A stretch of DNA of 18,992 nt from Polyangium jinanense. GTDB taxonomy: Bacteria > Myxococcota > Polyangia > Polyangiales > Polyangiaceae. Under the pieces are notes generated by a model. That model made no database searches. It worked only from the letters and a program-made list of their open reading frames with translations, and was not told where the DNA came from. Position numbers and translations under genes: made by a program. The stretch is from positions 1-18,992 of the forward strand of contig NZ_JAGTJJ010000108.1 of assembly GCF_028435365.1 (NCBI RefSeq), in the 5' to 3' direction. Shown here in pieces: positions 6,051-14,200 of the stretch; positions within the stretch are counted from its first letter, which is position 1; every line of letters starts with the position of its first letter.

Positions 6051-6177
6051 ACCGAAGTCGGCGCCCTGCGGATCGGTGCCCTGAACAATCCAGTCGGCCG
6101 CCGGGCACCTCGTGCGGCCCCGTGACGATGGCGCCGAAAGCGATCTCCACCGCCGCGACGAAGCCGTCAGGACCGCT
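6051..6177 (-). pseudogene. C-terminal remnant of a second VOC protein, frameshifted
   Basis: Read on the minus strand, 6177-6097 gives PDGFVAAVEIAFGAIVTGPH followed by EVPGG. Shifting frame by one near 6097 gives ADWIVQGTDPQGADFG down to 6051. Joined, these look like the C-terminal strand-turn-strand of a glyoxalase-like VOC protein (GG-x-V-x-x-GP-x-EVPGG...I-x-QG-x-DPQGA-x-F). The upstream part is missing, because the glutathione S-transferase ends here in another frame and overlaps by about 10 bp. This is a short relic, probably left when the transferase and VOC genes were joined. Confidence 0.5.
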
Positions 6178-6883
6178 TTCCTTGTTGCTGCTTTTCCATC
6201 CACGCCGACGCTTCGGGCGGCGGTGTCTCGGCAAACCCCGCCAACTGGTCGGCCAGAGCCTTCTTGAAGCCCGGGCGTGCAATGCCGCGTGCCATGTAAG
6301 CGGCGAGGTTATCGTATTGCTCGACCAGCCCCTTGCCCTCGACAATGCGCAGCACCGTGACCATCAGCAGATCGCCCGCCGTGAAGCCGCCGCCATCGAG
6401 CCATTGCCGGTCGCCGAGTCGTTGTGACAATTCGCCGAGCCGCTCGTGAACGCGCGCCTCGACCGCGGCGCGGCGCGGTTCGGACCACGGCTTGCCGGCC
6501 TCGAAGATGGTGACGAACATATAGTCCGTGAGGGGCGGCTCGATCGTGTTGAGCGCGGTGAACATCCATTGGATCGCACGCGCCCGCGCCGCGGGATTGT
6601 CGGACAACAGTCCTTCGAACCGTTCCGCGATATGCAGCACGATCGCGCCCGATTCGAACAGCGTGACCTCGCTGTCCTGATAGGTCGGCACTTGGCCGAA
6701 CGGCTGACGCGCGCGATGCGGCGGCTGCTTGTGCTCGCCGAGCACGAGGTACTGCACTTCGTAGCGTTGGCCGACCTCCTCGAGCGCCCAGCGCACGCGC
6801 AGGTCTCGCACCTGACCCCGCGCGATTTCAGGCACCCATTTGAACGCGGTGATCTCGATCGGGGAACTGGAATCGATGGCCAT
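6167..6883 (-). CDS. Glutathione S-transferase family protein
   Basis: The product is 238 aa, a normal length for cytosolic transferases that conjugate glutathione to electrophiles. The thioredoxin-like N-terminal domain (about 8-88) carries QPFGQVPTY (60-68), with the cis-proline loop that binds the glutathione backbone, and LFESGAIVLHIAER (75-88), with the Glu-Ser pair that contacts the gamma-glutamyl group. The helical C-terminal domain (about 95-225) contains FTAGDLLMVTVLRI (166-179), the N-capping/hydrophobic staple region of the family. The ATG at 6883 has AGGAG 7 nt upstream. A 16-bp motif shared with the lipoprotein upstream region lies 19 bp before the start. The GC content is somewhat lower than in the signalling genes and the sequence resembles proteobacterial relatives, so acquisition by transfer is plausible. 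Confidence 0.88.
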   Translation of the reverse strand: MAIDSSSPIEITAFKWVPEIARGQVRDLRVRWALEEVGQRYEVQYLVLGEHKQPPHRARQPFGQVPTYQDSEVTLFESGAIVLHIAERFEGLLSDNPAARARAIQWMFTALNTIEPPLTDYMFVTIFEAGKPWSEPRRAAVEARVHERLGELSQRLGDRQWLDGGGFTAGDLLMVTVLRIVEGKGLVEQYDNLAAYMARGIARPGFKKALADQLAGFAETPPPEASAWMEKQQQGKRS

Positions 6884-6901
6884 CAGGCTCTCCTAGCGTC
6901 C

Positions 6902-6917
6902 AGGACAAATAAACCAG
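6902..6917 (-). promoter_or_regulatory. Shared 16-bp motif, copy 1 (upstream of transferase)
   Basis: On the minus strand the sequence is CTGGTTTATTTGTCCT, followed after two bases by ACGCT. An identical 16-mer with the same ACGCT spacing occurs at 11100-11115 upstream of the lipoprotein gene. Here its edge is 18 nt from the start codon. It could be a regulatory site or the end of a mobile element. Confidence 0.45.
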
Positions 6918-6985
6918 GATTCCGTCTCCTCGGGGGCGTAGCACGCTTCCCGCGTGGCGGTCAACGGTGTCCTTTCTATCGCCGG

Positions 6986-7085
6986 TTACATCTTGGCGAG
7001 TTCGTCCTGGAAGGCGTCGTCGAACAGCTCCGCACGAGGATGGCGCAGGATCGGGGACGTGGAACGGATCGGCGCTCTCGTGCGC
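6986..7085 (-). pseudogene. Possible N-terminal fragment of an IS1182-type transposase
   Basis: On the minus strand this reads ILRHPRAELFDDAFQDELAK, then Met and a stop (TAA at 6988-6986). In IS1182-type transposases as I know them, a block like RxxLFDDxFQxELxxMY lies near the N-terminus, so the TAA would interrupt it right after the Met. The piece lies between the GGDEF gene stop (7088) and the transferase. With the fragment at 5275-5511 it is in the right order and strand for a single gene split by the transferase/VOC block. It is short, so the family call is tentative. Confidence 0.4.
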
Positions 7086-7087
7086 CC

Positions 7088-7945
7088 CTACGAGCGCACG
7101 CGATTACGGCCGTCGCATTTGGCCTGGTAGAGCCTCTCGTCTGCCGGCCTGATGAGATCGTTGGCGACGCAGGTATTCTCGTCCGCTTGTGCGACGCCCG
7201 CCGAGATGGTCAGCGAGATCGTGTGCTCCTCGAACGTCACCACGTGGGCCGCGACCGCTGCGCGGATCGTTTCGGCCAGCGCCGCGGCTCCCTGAAGGTC
7301 GGTCCCGGGCAGCATCAACACGAACTCTTCCCCGCCGTATCGTGCAAAGACATCGCCCGGGCGCACGTGCTGCTGCGTGAGCGACGCGACCTCTCGTAGC
7401 ACCTGGTCACCCGCCATGTGCCCGAACGAGTCATTGATCCTCTTGAAATGATCGAGGTCGAACATCACGAGCGCGAGCGGATGCTCGGGGTGCTCCGTGC
7501 GCCGCAACGCGGCGTCGAGCTGCTCGATGAGATAACGGCGGTTGTACGCCTTTGTCAGGCCGTCGATCGGCGACGTCGAGTACTTTGTTTCGTCGATCAG
7601 CCGCCCGCACTCGGCGCAGCAGGACCTGAAGATCGTGTTCCCGAGGTTCACCCGATCGCCACAGCGCAGCAGCGCCCCTGACACCCGCTCGTCGTTGACG
7701 AAGGTGCCGTTGGTGCTGTTGTTGTCGACCACCCACCAGCCCTCGGCGCGCTTCTCGAAACGCGCATGGCACCGCGAGACCGCGTCGCCGTCGATCGTGA
7801 TGGTGTTTTCAGCGTGGCGTCCGACCGTGACCACCGTGGCGGCGGGGTCCAGCTTGTATCGATGACCCAGGAGCTCACGATCGCGCGCGTAGATGATGAC
7901 GAGGGTGTCGGGTCCTGCCTGGTCGTGCGAGCAGCAGATGATCAT
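7088..7945 (-). CDS. FHA-GGDEF diguanylate cyclase
   Basis: The product is 285 aa and should make cyclic di-GMP from two GTP. An FHA phosphothreonine-binding domain (about 15-105) shows VGRHAENTI (41-49), SRCHARF (57-63) and NNSTNGTFVN (75-84). The GGDEF domain follows from DGLTKAYNRR (128-137), with FDLDHFKRINDSFGHMAGD (162-180) and the active-site loop as GGEEF (204-208), a functional variant. An inhibitory site RPGD (195-198) lies exactly five residues before it, so product feedback is likely. Between the domains is a cysteine cluster, CCAEC (109-113). No signal peptide or membrane segment is present. The FHA part suggests that a Ser/Thr kinase steers its activity or location. The ATG at 7945 lacks a strong RBS. 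The ECF sigma gene lies 79 bp upstream in the same direction. Confidence 0.9.
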   Translation of the reverse strand: MIICCSHDQAGPDTLVIIYARDRELLGHRYKLDPAATVVTVGRHAENTITIDGDAVSRCHARFEKRAEGWWVVDNNSTNGTFVNDERVSGALLRCGDRVNLGNTIFRSCCAECGRLIDETKYSTSPIDGLTKAYNRRYLIEQLDAALRRTEHPEHPLALVMFDLDHFKRINDSFGHMAGDQVLREVASLTQQHVRPGDVFARYGGEEFVLMLPGTDLQGAAALAETIRAAVAAHVVTFEEHTISLTISAGVAQADENTCVANDLIRPADERLYQAKCDGRNRVRS

Positions 7946-8024
7946 GGTGGTCGGCAGCGTGGGGTTGGCTCCATAGAGTAGCTTGAAAATTCGTCGAGAC
8001 GCTATCGACCGCCACCAATGGTGG

Positions 8025-8567
8025 TCACGCCAGCGCGAGCGTCTTCAGCTGCTCCCGGGCGAGCCGCAGGCGGGCGTGGGCGGTCTTCGTCTTGATGCCG
8101 AGCGCTTCGGCGATCTCCCGGATCGAACGGCCCTCCAGGTACGGCACCACCACGGCCCGGATGCGCGGCCCGATCTTCAAGAGGAAGCGCTTGAGCCGGA
8201 AGAGCCCGTACGTCGCCTGGACGAACATTCCGATCGACTCCGCTTCGTCTTCCCGCTCGGGAAAGTCATCCGCAAGCCCCGCGAGGACCTCGCGCTCGCA
8301 ACGCGCCAGCTTTCGATGGTTGCGCGCATGGTTGAGCCCGATCACCAGGAGCCACGGGCGAGCCTGCTCCGGCGTGACAAGGCATTCAAGGCGGCGCCAG
8401 GCCGTGAGGAAGACGTCTTGCACGACATCGTCCACGTCGCCGGATGGGATCGCTTGGCCGAGAAGAAGACGGCGCAGGAAATCACGATGTTCGAGGTAAA
8501 GGCGCCCGAGGAGGGCGTGCGCCGCCGTAAAGTTTGCCGGCGGCGGATGGAGCGGTATCGTTGTCAT
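8025..8567 (-). CDS. ECF RNA polymerase sigma factor
   Basis: The product is 180 aa, a standard ECF length. Region 2 contains GDVDDVVQDVFLTAWRRL (43-60), the classic core-binding and -10 recognition helix. Region 4 contains VVVPYLEGRSIREIAEALGI (139-158) followed by KTKTAHARLRLAREQL (159-174), the HTH that reads the -35 element. The start at 8567 has GGAG about 10 nt upstream. Upstream an out-of-frame ATG lies in a repeated GAGTCAT GAGTCAT, which could dampen initiation. No anti-sigma gene is adjacent. The FHA-GGDEF gene lies downstream in the same direction with 79 bp between, so the sigma factor might drive it (inference). Regulon unknown. Confidence 0.88.
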   Translation of the reverse strand: MTTIPLHPPPANFTAAHALLGRLYLEHRDFLRRLLLGQAIPSGDVDDVVQDVFLTAWRRLECLVTPEQARPWLLVIGLNHARNHRKLARCEREVLAGLADDFPEREDEAESIGMFVQATYGLFRLKRFLLKIGPRIRAVVVPYLEGRSIREIAEALGIKTKTAHARLRLAREQLKTLALA

Positions 8568-8604
8568 GACTCATGACTCCGGGGATGGAACGGGGTTGTG
8601 GGGA

Positions 8605-8646
8605 GACGCCGGTCGGTGTCCTAGCGCCGGCTGGCGTCGCTTTTTT
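8605..8646 (+). terminator. Hairpin with T6 tract, terminator-like
   Basis: GACGCC (8605-8610) pairs with GGCGTC (8633-8638), with an internal palindrome AGCGCCGGCT (8623-8632), and TTTTTT follows at 8641-8646. It has the form of a plus-strand intrinsic terminator, yet I see no plus-strand gene ending here. On the minus strand it sits in the leader of the ECF sigma gene, where it might affect that promoter instead. Confidence 0.4.
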
Positions 8647-8819
8647 GTGTCTCATGGTTTGGCGGGGATTGCAACCGGGAAATGGGGGGAATGGTTCGTC
8701 TTGAAGGAACCAGGATCCACAGGGGATTGCGGGATGCAGCCGCGTGAATGAGTGGGAGATCTCGGCTGCCGCTACCGCTTCCGCTTCGGATTCCGGAGGC
8801 CCTCACCCGTCGCAACCCG

Positions 8820-9149
8820 ATGGATCTGCGTCCTGCTGACGGCGGATCGACCCCGTTGGCGCATGTTGGTGCCACTTCCCGCCCCGTGGCCGCCCTTTGG
8901 GGCGTTCCCGGAGCCTACCCGCGCACGACGCTTCTCGAAGTGCTCGTCCAGAACGAGATCACGGCCGCCGCGGCGGGGGATGTCGAGATCGTAGCCCTTT
9001 CGCACGTCGCCGCAGGCAAGCTCCTCACGATGCTCCCCGTGGGCGACCCATCGATCGACGCCGCGCGCCCCCTGCTGCTCTACCGCAACCGGCTGCCCCC
9101 GGGGCACCGCCATGGCGGAGGGTGGCGGCCGCCAGGGATGTATCGATGA
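8820..9149 (+). CDS. Doubtful hypothetical protein, 109 aa
   Basis: The stretch 8568-9262 has no recognisable gene. This plus-strand frame is the best candidate. Codons from about 8917 to 9105 end in G or C in roughly 88% of cases (hand count), higher than the competing minus-strand frame, and read sensibly (LLEVLVQNEITAAAAGDVEI, then VALSHVAAGKLLTMLPVGD). The part before 8917 has weaker bias, and the C-terminus is Gly/Pro/Arg junk-like. No RBS stands out before the ATG at 8820; GGAGG lies about 18 nt upstream. It may be a fragment of a longer lost gene. No family recognised. The remaining parts, 8647-8819 and 9150-9262, show nothing I can support. Confidence 0.25.
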   Translation: MDLRPADGGSTPLAHVGATSRPVAALWGVPGAYPRTTLLEVLVQNEITAAAAGDVEIVALSHVAAGKLLTMLPVGDPSIDAARPLLLYRNRLPPGHRHGGGWRPPGMYR

Positions 9150-9262
9150 AGTGCTCGGCGATCGGCGCGGGTTTTCGTTTTCCGCGTGGAATGCGAAGCG
9201 TGCGGATCGAAAACGCGTGGAGCGGCGATGTTCACGACCGCGGCCCGCCGGCCCGCGTCGTC

Positions 9263-9637
9263 CTACTCATAGCCAAGCGATCGCAGCTCGCCGTTCACCC
9301 AGGCGTGGAGGCCGAGCCCGATCCCGATCATGATGAAGACGCCCACGTAGCCGAGAGGCTTCAGCCGACTGTCCCGACCATGTCCGGTCACGAAGTAGAG
9401 GACCAGCGATCCCGGCTTGGGCTCGCGCGGCGCACCGATGACGAGGCACAGCAAACCAAGCGCGATGAACAGCGGCGCGATGACCGTCGCCTTGATGTAC
9501 GTCGTGACCGTTCCGTTGAAGGCACGCGCGGCCGCGAGAACGTCGATGACGGCGATCTTCAAGCACACGAGGCCGGCGCCGAGGAGGACAGCGCCTCCGA
9601 TGCGGACCTTGGTGCTGGCGGAGAGCGGATCGGACAT
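9263..9637 (-). CDS. Small integral membrane protein, three predicted helices
   Basis: The product is 124 aa of unknown family. Hydrophobic stretches at about 13-36 (GGAVLLGAGLVCLKIAVIDV), 50-68 (ATVIAPLFIALGLLCLVIG) and 94-113 (PLGYVGVFIMIGIGLGLHAW) suggest three inner-membrane helices. A short polar loop at 69-93 holds PREPKPG and a HGRD segment. The start at 9637 (MSDPLSASTK) was chosen because the protein reads well from here, while the upstream part of the frame belongs to a broken gene. The RBS is weak. The gene follows the Cys-rich pseudogene and the lipoprotein gene in the same direction and may share their transcript. No catalytic motif. Confidence 0.65.
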   Translation of the reverse strand: MSDPLSASTKVRIGGAVLLGAGLVCLKIAVIDVLAAARAFNGTVTTYIKATVIAPLFIALGLLCLVIGAPREPKPGSLVLYFVTGHGRDSRLKPLGYVGVFIMIGIGLGLHAWVNGELRSLGYE

Positions 9638-9640
9638 AGC

Positions 9641-10030
9641 GGAGTGCAAGCTACAGCTTCCGACCCACGATGCAAATCTCGAACGTTCGAGGCGCGAGGC
9701 GAGGCGTCTTTCGAGGGGAGGACGAGGCCTTGGTAGGTCTTGATGTCGCTGCACCGCTCGGTGCCGGAGACGGTGGGCGGGCGGGGCGCCCCAGAGGTGC
9801 TTGTTCGCGTTGGCTACGCAGAGCGGATGGTCCTCGAACAGGTTATCGCGCGCGTTGCAGGTGTAGGCGGCGCCTTTGAGCGTGCAGTCCCGATGGGGAT
9901 GGGCAGCCGGTAGTCGCAGGAGGCCGATTGTTTGTCGCAATCGTCGGCGATGCAGGCGTAGCTCCGCCGTTCGACCGGATGCGTTATGCGCAACCCAGTC
10001 ACCGCGAGTAGCCCGAACAGCGTCGAACAT
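9641..10030 (-). pseudogene. Frameshifted gene for a Cys-rich secreted protein
   Basis: Protein-like sequence continues through three frames on the minus strand. Near 10020 the frame reads LFGLLAVTGLRITHPV, signal-peptide-like, then RRSYACIADDCDKQSASCDY and RLPIPIG. After a shift near 9890 it reads DCTLKGAAYTCNARDNLFED then HPLCVANANKHLWGAPP. After a shift near 9795 it reads TVSGTERCSDIKTYQGLVLP. Regularly spaced cysteines suggest a disulfide-bonded exported protein. It starts just 3 nt after the lipoprotein stop, so it was probably the second gene of that operon. Either it has decayed or the assembly has indels in its C/G runs. Family unknown. Confidence 0.5.
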
Positions 10031-10033
10031 ACC

Positions 10034-11059
10034 CTATGGACAGGACTCGTCCGCTACATCCGGCGTGACCTCGATCGGGACCGAGAGCTCGGCGCCCAGA
10101 TAAGAGATCTGCAGGGTGCCGACTCCGGCGCAGGCGCGCAGCGACACGAAACGACCGCTGCGCTCCGCCTCGATGAGCACCACCGAGCCGCTGGTGATCG
10201 CGGCCGCGAACGTTAGGTCGTCCTGCGTGCTCGGTTGGACATAGCGGCCGGACGCGTCGTTCCCGACCAGGGCGAACCCGCCGAGATCGCCCGGCGCGAG
10301 CGCCGTTATCTCGACCGGGTTGTCCAGATCGCTGGCGAAGCTGTAGAGCTTCAAAGTCGGCTTATCCTCCGCGGACAGCGTTGCGATCTCGAGGTCGCCG
10401 CCGAGCTGGGTCTTGATGTGGGCGATGCCGGACTTGCCGAGCGCCTCGACGCGTCGCGTGTTGACGACCTGAGCGTCGGCCTCGTGGGCCAGCAGCTCCG
10501 GGTCCATCGACCAATCGAAGAGATCGAAGCCGAGCAGGGTTGTGGTGCCGGCGCGCGGCTCGGCCGCCACCCGGAGGGAGGCGCCGGGACGCAGCGCGTA
10601 GCCCTGGCCGTAGAAGCCATCCGGTTTGTCGAAGAGAGGAGGCGTCGAGAGCACCCAGACGCGCGCCCCGTCGGGCCGCTGGACGGTGAGAGGCAGGCTA
10701 TCGGAGCCGTTGCTGGCCGTCACGCGGAGGGTCGTCTCGCCCTCCGACTCGGCGCGCAACTCGATCGGGTAAATGTCGAAGACCACGCTGACGATCTCCG
10801 GTGCATCGCTTTCGGCGGCCATCAGCGTGCCGAGCCCTGGGCCCAGCACCCAGACGTCCGCGCGCGCCCCTAGCGCGATGGGACGCTCGAAGTCCAGCAC
10901 CGACGAGCCGCTATCGGCGGGGTACTCGCGCGGCTCGTAGAAGCCGAGCTTCCCATCCTGTCCGTCTGTCTTGCCACCGTAGACGTCGCAGCCGGACTGC
11001 ATGGATGCGGCGATGAGGACAATCGGCGACAGGAATGCTGATATGGGGGGTAAGCGCAT
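10034..11059 (-). CDS. Putative lipoprotein with Ig-like repeats
   Basis: The product is 341 aa. The N-terminus MRLPPISAFLSPIVLIAASM is hydrophobic and leads to QSGC with Cys24, a plausible but non-ideal lipobox, so the mature protein would be lipid-anchored in the periplasm or outer membrane. The rest is polar and beta-rich. The segment at about 65-130 (ALGARADVWVLG ... GETTLRVTASNGSDSLPLTV) resembles a bacterial Ig-like strand pattern, and a second such pattern lies at 150-250. No enzymatic motif is seen. The start at 11059 gives the signal peptide at residue 1. A shared 16-bp motif lies 41 bp upstream. A broken Cys-rich gene follows 3 nt after the stop, and a membrane protein lies further on. 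Function unknown. Confidence 0.7.
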   Translation of the reverse strand: MRLPPISAFLSPIVLIAASMQSGCDVYGGKTDGQDGKLGFYEPREYPADSGSSVLDFERPIALGARADVWVLGPGLGTLMAAESDAPEIVSVVFDIYPIELRAESEGETTLRVTASNGSDSLPLTVQRPDGARVWVLSTPPLFDKPDGFYGQGYALRPGASLRVAAEPRAGTTTLLGFDLFDWSMDPELLAHEADAQVVNTRRVEALGKSGIAHIKTQLGGDLEIATLSAEDKPTLKLYSFASDLDNPVEITALAPGDLGGFALVGNDASGRYVQPSTQDDLTFAAAITSGSVVLIEAERSGRFVSLRACAGVGTLQISYLGAELSVPIEVTPDVADESCP

Positions 11060-11099
11060 GACCCATCATCCGCGCCCGCCCAGGCGGTGGCAAGCGTGT

Positions 11100-11115
11100 A
11101 GGACAAATAAACCAG
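11100..11115 (-). promoter_or_regulatory. Shared 16-bp motif, copy 2 (upstream of lipoprotein)
   Basis: This is identical to the motif at 6902-6917: CTGGTTTATTTGTCCT on the minus strand, again followed after two bases by ACGCT. Its edge is 40 nt from the lipoprotein start codon. The rest of the gap between the lipoprotein gene and the sensor gene (11116-11222) holds GC-rich DNA without other signals I can support. Confidence 0.45.
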
Positions 11116-11222
11116 TCCTCTTCCGCCCATGCTTGAATGGAGAAGCGCGGAGCAAGCTGCAAGCGCCCCTCAACCCGCAGCGCCATCGCCGCCCGGGCGG
11201 CGCCGGGTCCTTCGGCCGATGC

Positions 11223-11251
11223 CTAGAGCATCGAACCGGTCGATGCTCTAG
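11223..11251 (-). terminator. Perfect 12-bp hairpin overlapping the sensor-kinase stop codon
   Basis: CTAGAGCATCGA (11223-11234) and TCGATGCTCTAG (11240-11251) pair perfectly around ACCGG. The TAG at 11250-11248 of the sensor kinase is part of the stem. No T tract follows on the minus strand, so it is probably a 3'-end stabilising or Rho-type pause structure rather than a full intrinsic terminator. Confidence 0.5.
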
Positions 11252-14200
11252 CGCCCAACCGAGAGCGAGACGTGAAAGTTCGCCCCTCGATCCTCGTTCG
11301 GACGCACTCCAATCCGACCACCGTGGTTCTCTACGATGGTCTTGCAGATCGAGAGGCCCATCCCCATGCCTCCCTGCTTGGTCGTATAGAAAGGGCTGAA
11401 GATTCGCGCGGCCTCCTCCGGGTTCACGCCCGGACCGCTGTCCTTCACCTCGAGCACAAGGACATCGGGATCGGTCAGGCGCGTTCGCACCAGGATTTCG
11501 TGGGGACCGGGGGCTACACCGTATGCCGCCTCGGACGCATTGACGACGAGGTTCACGATGACCTGTTGCAGCTGAACGCGGTCGCCGAGCACCGGGGGAA
11601 GCTTTTCGGCGAGGTCCAGGCGGATCGCTGCGCCATTCCGCTGCACGCGGGCCCGTGTCAGCAGGACGACCTCTCGGATCGCCTCGTTGAGGTCGAGCGG
11701 CACGTGCGCTTCCCCTGAGCGTCCAAACAGGGCTCGGAGCCGACGGATCACGTTCTCCGCCCGCGTGACGTCGCGGGCGATAGAGCTCGCGGCCTCGCGA
11801 GCCTCTCCCGGATTCGCCGGGTCACGCTGGAGCCAGTTCACGCAGGCGCTCGCATTGGCGCTGATCGCGGCAAGCGGCTGACTGATCTCGTGGGCGATCG
11901 CGGCTGCCATCTCGCCCAGACTCGACACCCGCGTGAGATCGGCGAGCGCTGCCTGCGTGCGCTGGAGGGCCTCCTCCGAACGTCTGACCTCCGTGACGTC
12001 CCGGATGGCGCCGACGTACTGTTCCTGCTCCGTCGAGTCGCCGGATACGCGATGGGCGGAAATGCTGACGTGCTTTACGAAGCCGTCCGGCATCATCAGC
12101 CGATACTCGACCTGCGGGCCTCCCACGAGGCGCGAGGGGTCGGCGACGAGCGCATCGAAGATGCGGAGGTCGTGGGGATGGATGCGCGCGCGCATCGACT
12201 CCACCGATGGCGAGCTTGCCGCACCGAAGATGCGGAACACCTCGTCAGACCAGAAGATCTCCTCCGTCCGAGGCTTCCAGCTGAAGGTGCCCGTCTGACC
12301 GATGCTCTCGGCTTTGCTCATGTAGACCTTGGCCTGCCGCAGGTCCGCATAGAGCTGCGCGTTCTCGAGCGACATCGCGGACTGCGACGCCAAGAGCTCC
12401 AGGATCGCGAAGCGCCCCGGTGTGAAGATGCCAGGCGCGAGGTCGTTCTCCAGATGGAGAACGCCTACGAGCCGCGCCTGCTTGACGAGGGGAAGGCAGA
12501 GCACCGAGCGTGATCCGCGTCGACGGAAGTAGGCTTCCTCCGAGAACTGGTTTGTCTCGGCCGCATCCCCGAGCAGCACGCTCTCTTGCGTCCGCCGAAC
12601 ATAGTGGAGCAGCGCGAGCGGGAGTTCGCGCTCGGAGACGGGAGCACGCCGGAGGTCGAGGCTCACGCCATCGGGCTGCGCGCGCGCCTCGGCGACGACC
12701 TCGAGGGCCTCTCCGCGCGGCAGGAGCAGCACACCTCGCTGCGCGCCGGCGTGCTCGAGCGCCGCCTTGAGCAGCGTCTCGATCAATCGCTCGAGCACGA
12801 TCTCCTGCGAGATCGCTTGGCTCAGGCGGACCACCGTCGTCAGATCGAGCTCGTGGAGCCCACGCGCCAGCGCGGCGGGGCCTCCGCCGCGCTGTCCTTC
12901 CAAGAGGAACGGGTGGGCATGCTCGAGCGCGCGCACCTTCGCCTCCGCGCCCCAGGCGCGATAGGCGGCGTGAGCGTGGCGGAGATAGGCCTCGCTGACG
13001 ATCGCCTGGCCGCGCCGCTCGTAGAACCGCGCCGCGTGCTCGCTGGCGATCGCCTCGACGTGGGTCAGGTGATGCTCCTGCGCCATGCGGATGGCCTTCT
13101 CGTAGAGGCCCTCCGCGTCGAGAACCCGCGCTTCGATCCGCGCCGTCTCCGCCGCGAGGAGAATCGCCTTCGCCCCGAAGTTCTCGGGGCAGTGGGTCGC
13201 CCAGATGTCGAGCTGCCGCTTGTACTCGGCCAGGCTCTCGCGATGCGCGTGTGTGGCCTCGGGCAGCGCGCCGTCGCAGAGCCCCGCGTGCACCAGCGCA
13301 GCGTAGAAGTGGTGCTCTTCCACTTCGACGTTCGACGTCGAAGACCAGATGAGCGCGCGCGCGGCGTTGGCGGCGTGGAGCGCGGTCGGGAGATCCCGCG
13401 AGAGGAAGCGGACGGTCAGCTTGCGGATCCAGTACCAGCACGTGACGAGCGGCATCCCCGGGTTCGTCTCGAGGTCGCGCTCGAAGGCCGCCTCGTCGCG
13501 CGACTCGTCCGACGTATCGGGGAAGGCACCGCCGGCCCGCCGCAGCGTGCGGATCAACCGGAGCTGGTCGGCTGCGAGCCCGACGCACGGCAGAACGTTG
13601 AGCCTGGTCGCCGCCTCGAGGGCGGCGACTGCCTCCGCTTCTGCGTCGGCGAGCGGGCTTCCACTGGCCAGGTAGATCGAGACGATGTGGAACCCCGCGC
13701 TTTCGACGAACTGCTCTCCGATGGGGAGTGCTTCTGCGAGCGCGTCCCTCATGTAGCGTACGCAAGCGTCGAAGGGTTGGCACCAATGCGCGATCAACGA
13801 ACCCACGCCAAATCGCGCGAGGGCGCGGTATCTGTCGAGCCGATGGCGTTCGACGAGTTCGAGGACGAGCTCTCCGAGCAGGCGCGTGAGGGCGTAGTCG
13901 CCGAAACTGGGGCCGACCACGACGCCCAGCAGCACATAGCCGACGGCCGAGGCTTCCGCGTGGCCGCGCTCGAGGCTCAGATTGGCGATGCGGCAGGCCA
14001 AGAGATCGAAGAGCCGATCGCGATTGCTCCACCGCGCCGCCTTGGCCAGCTGGACCGCGAGCTCGAGGGTTTGGGCGTGAATGTCGTCGTCGGACATCGG
14101 AAGGCTTGCGAGGGCGACGATGCTCCTCGTCCCGAGCTGCTCGCGAACCCGGCTGTATTCTCGGGCGAGGTCCGCTTCCGTGGGTTCCGGTGGCAATGGG

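Noticed and set aside
5375..6427. 350-codon plus-strand frame across the VOC and transferase region
   Set aside because: It overlaps two well-supported minus-strand enzymes and a transposase fragment, and its translation shows no family features.
6446..7399. 317-codon plus-strand frame across the transferase start and GGDEF gene
   Set aside because: It is antisense to two recognised genes, with a basic, low-complexity product.
8772..9113. Minus-strand frame of 113 codons opposite the doubtful gene
   Set aside because: Third-position G/C is lower than on the plus strand (about 77% against 88% by hand count) and there is no RBS. Neither frame is certain, so only the better one is listed, at low confidence.
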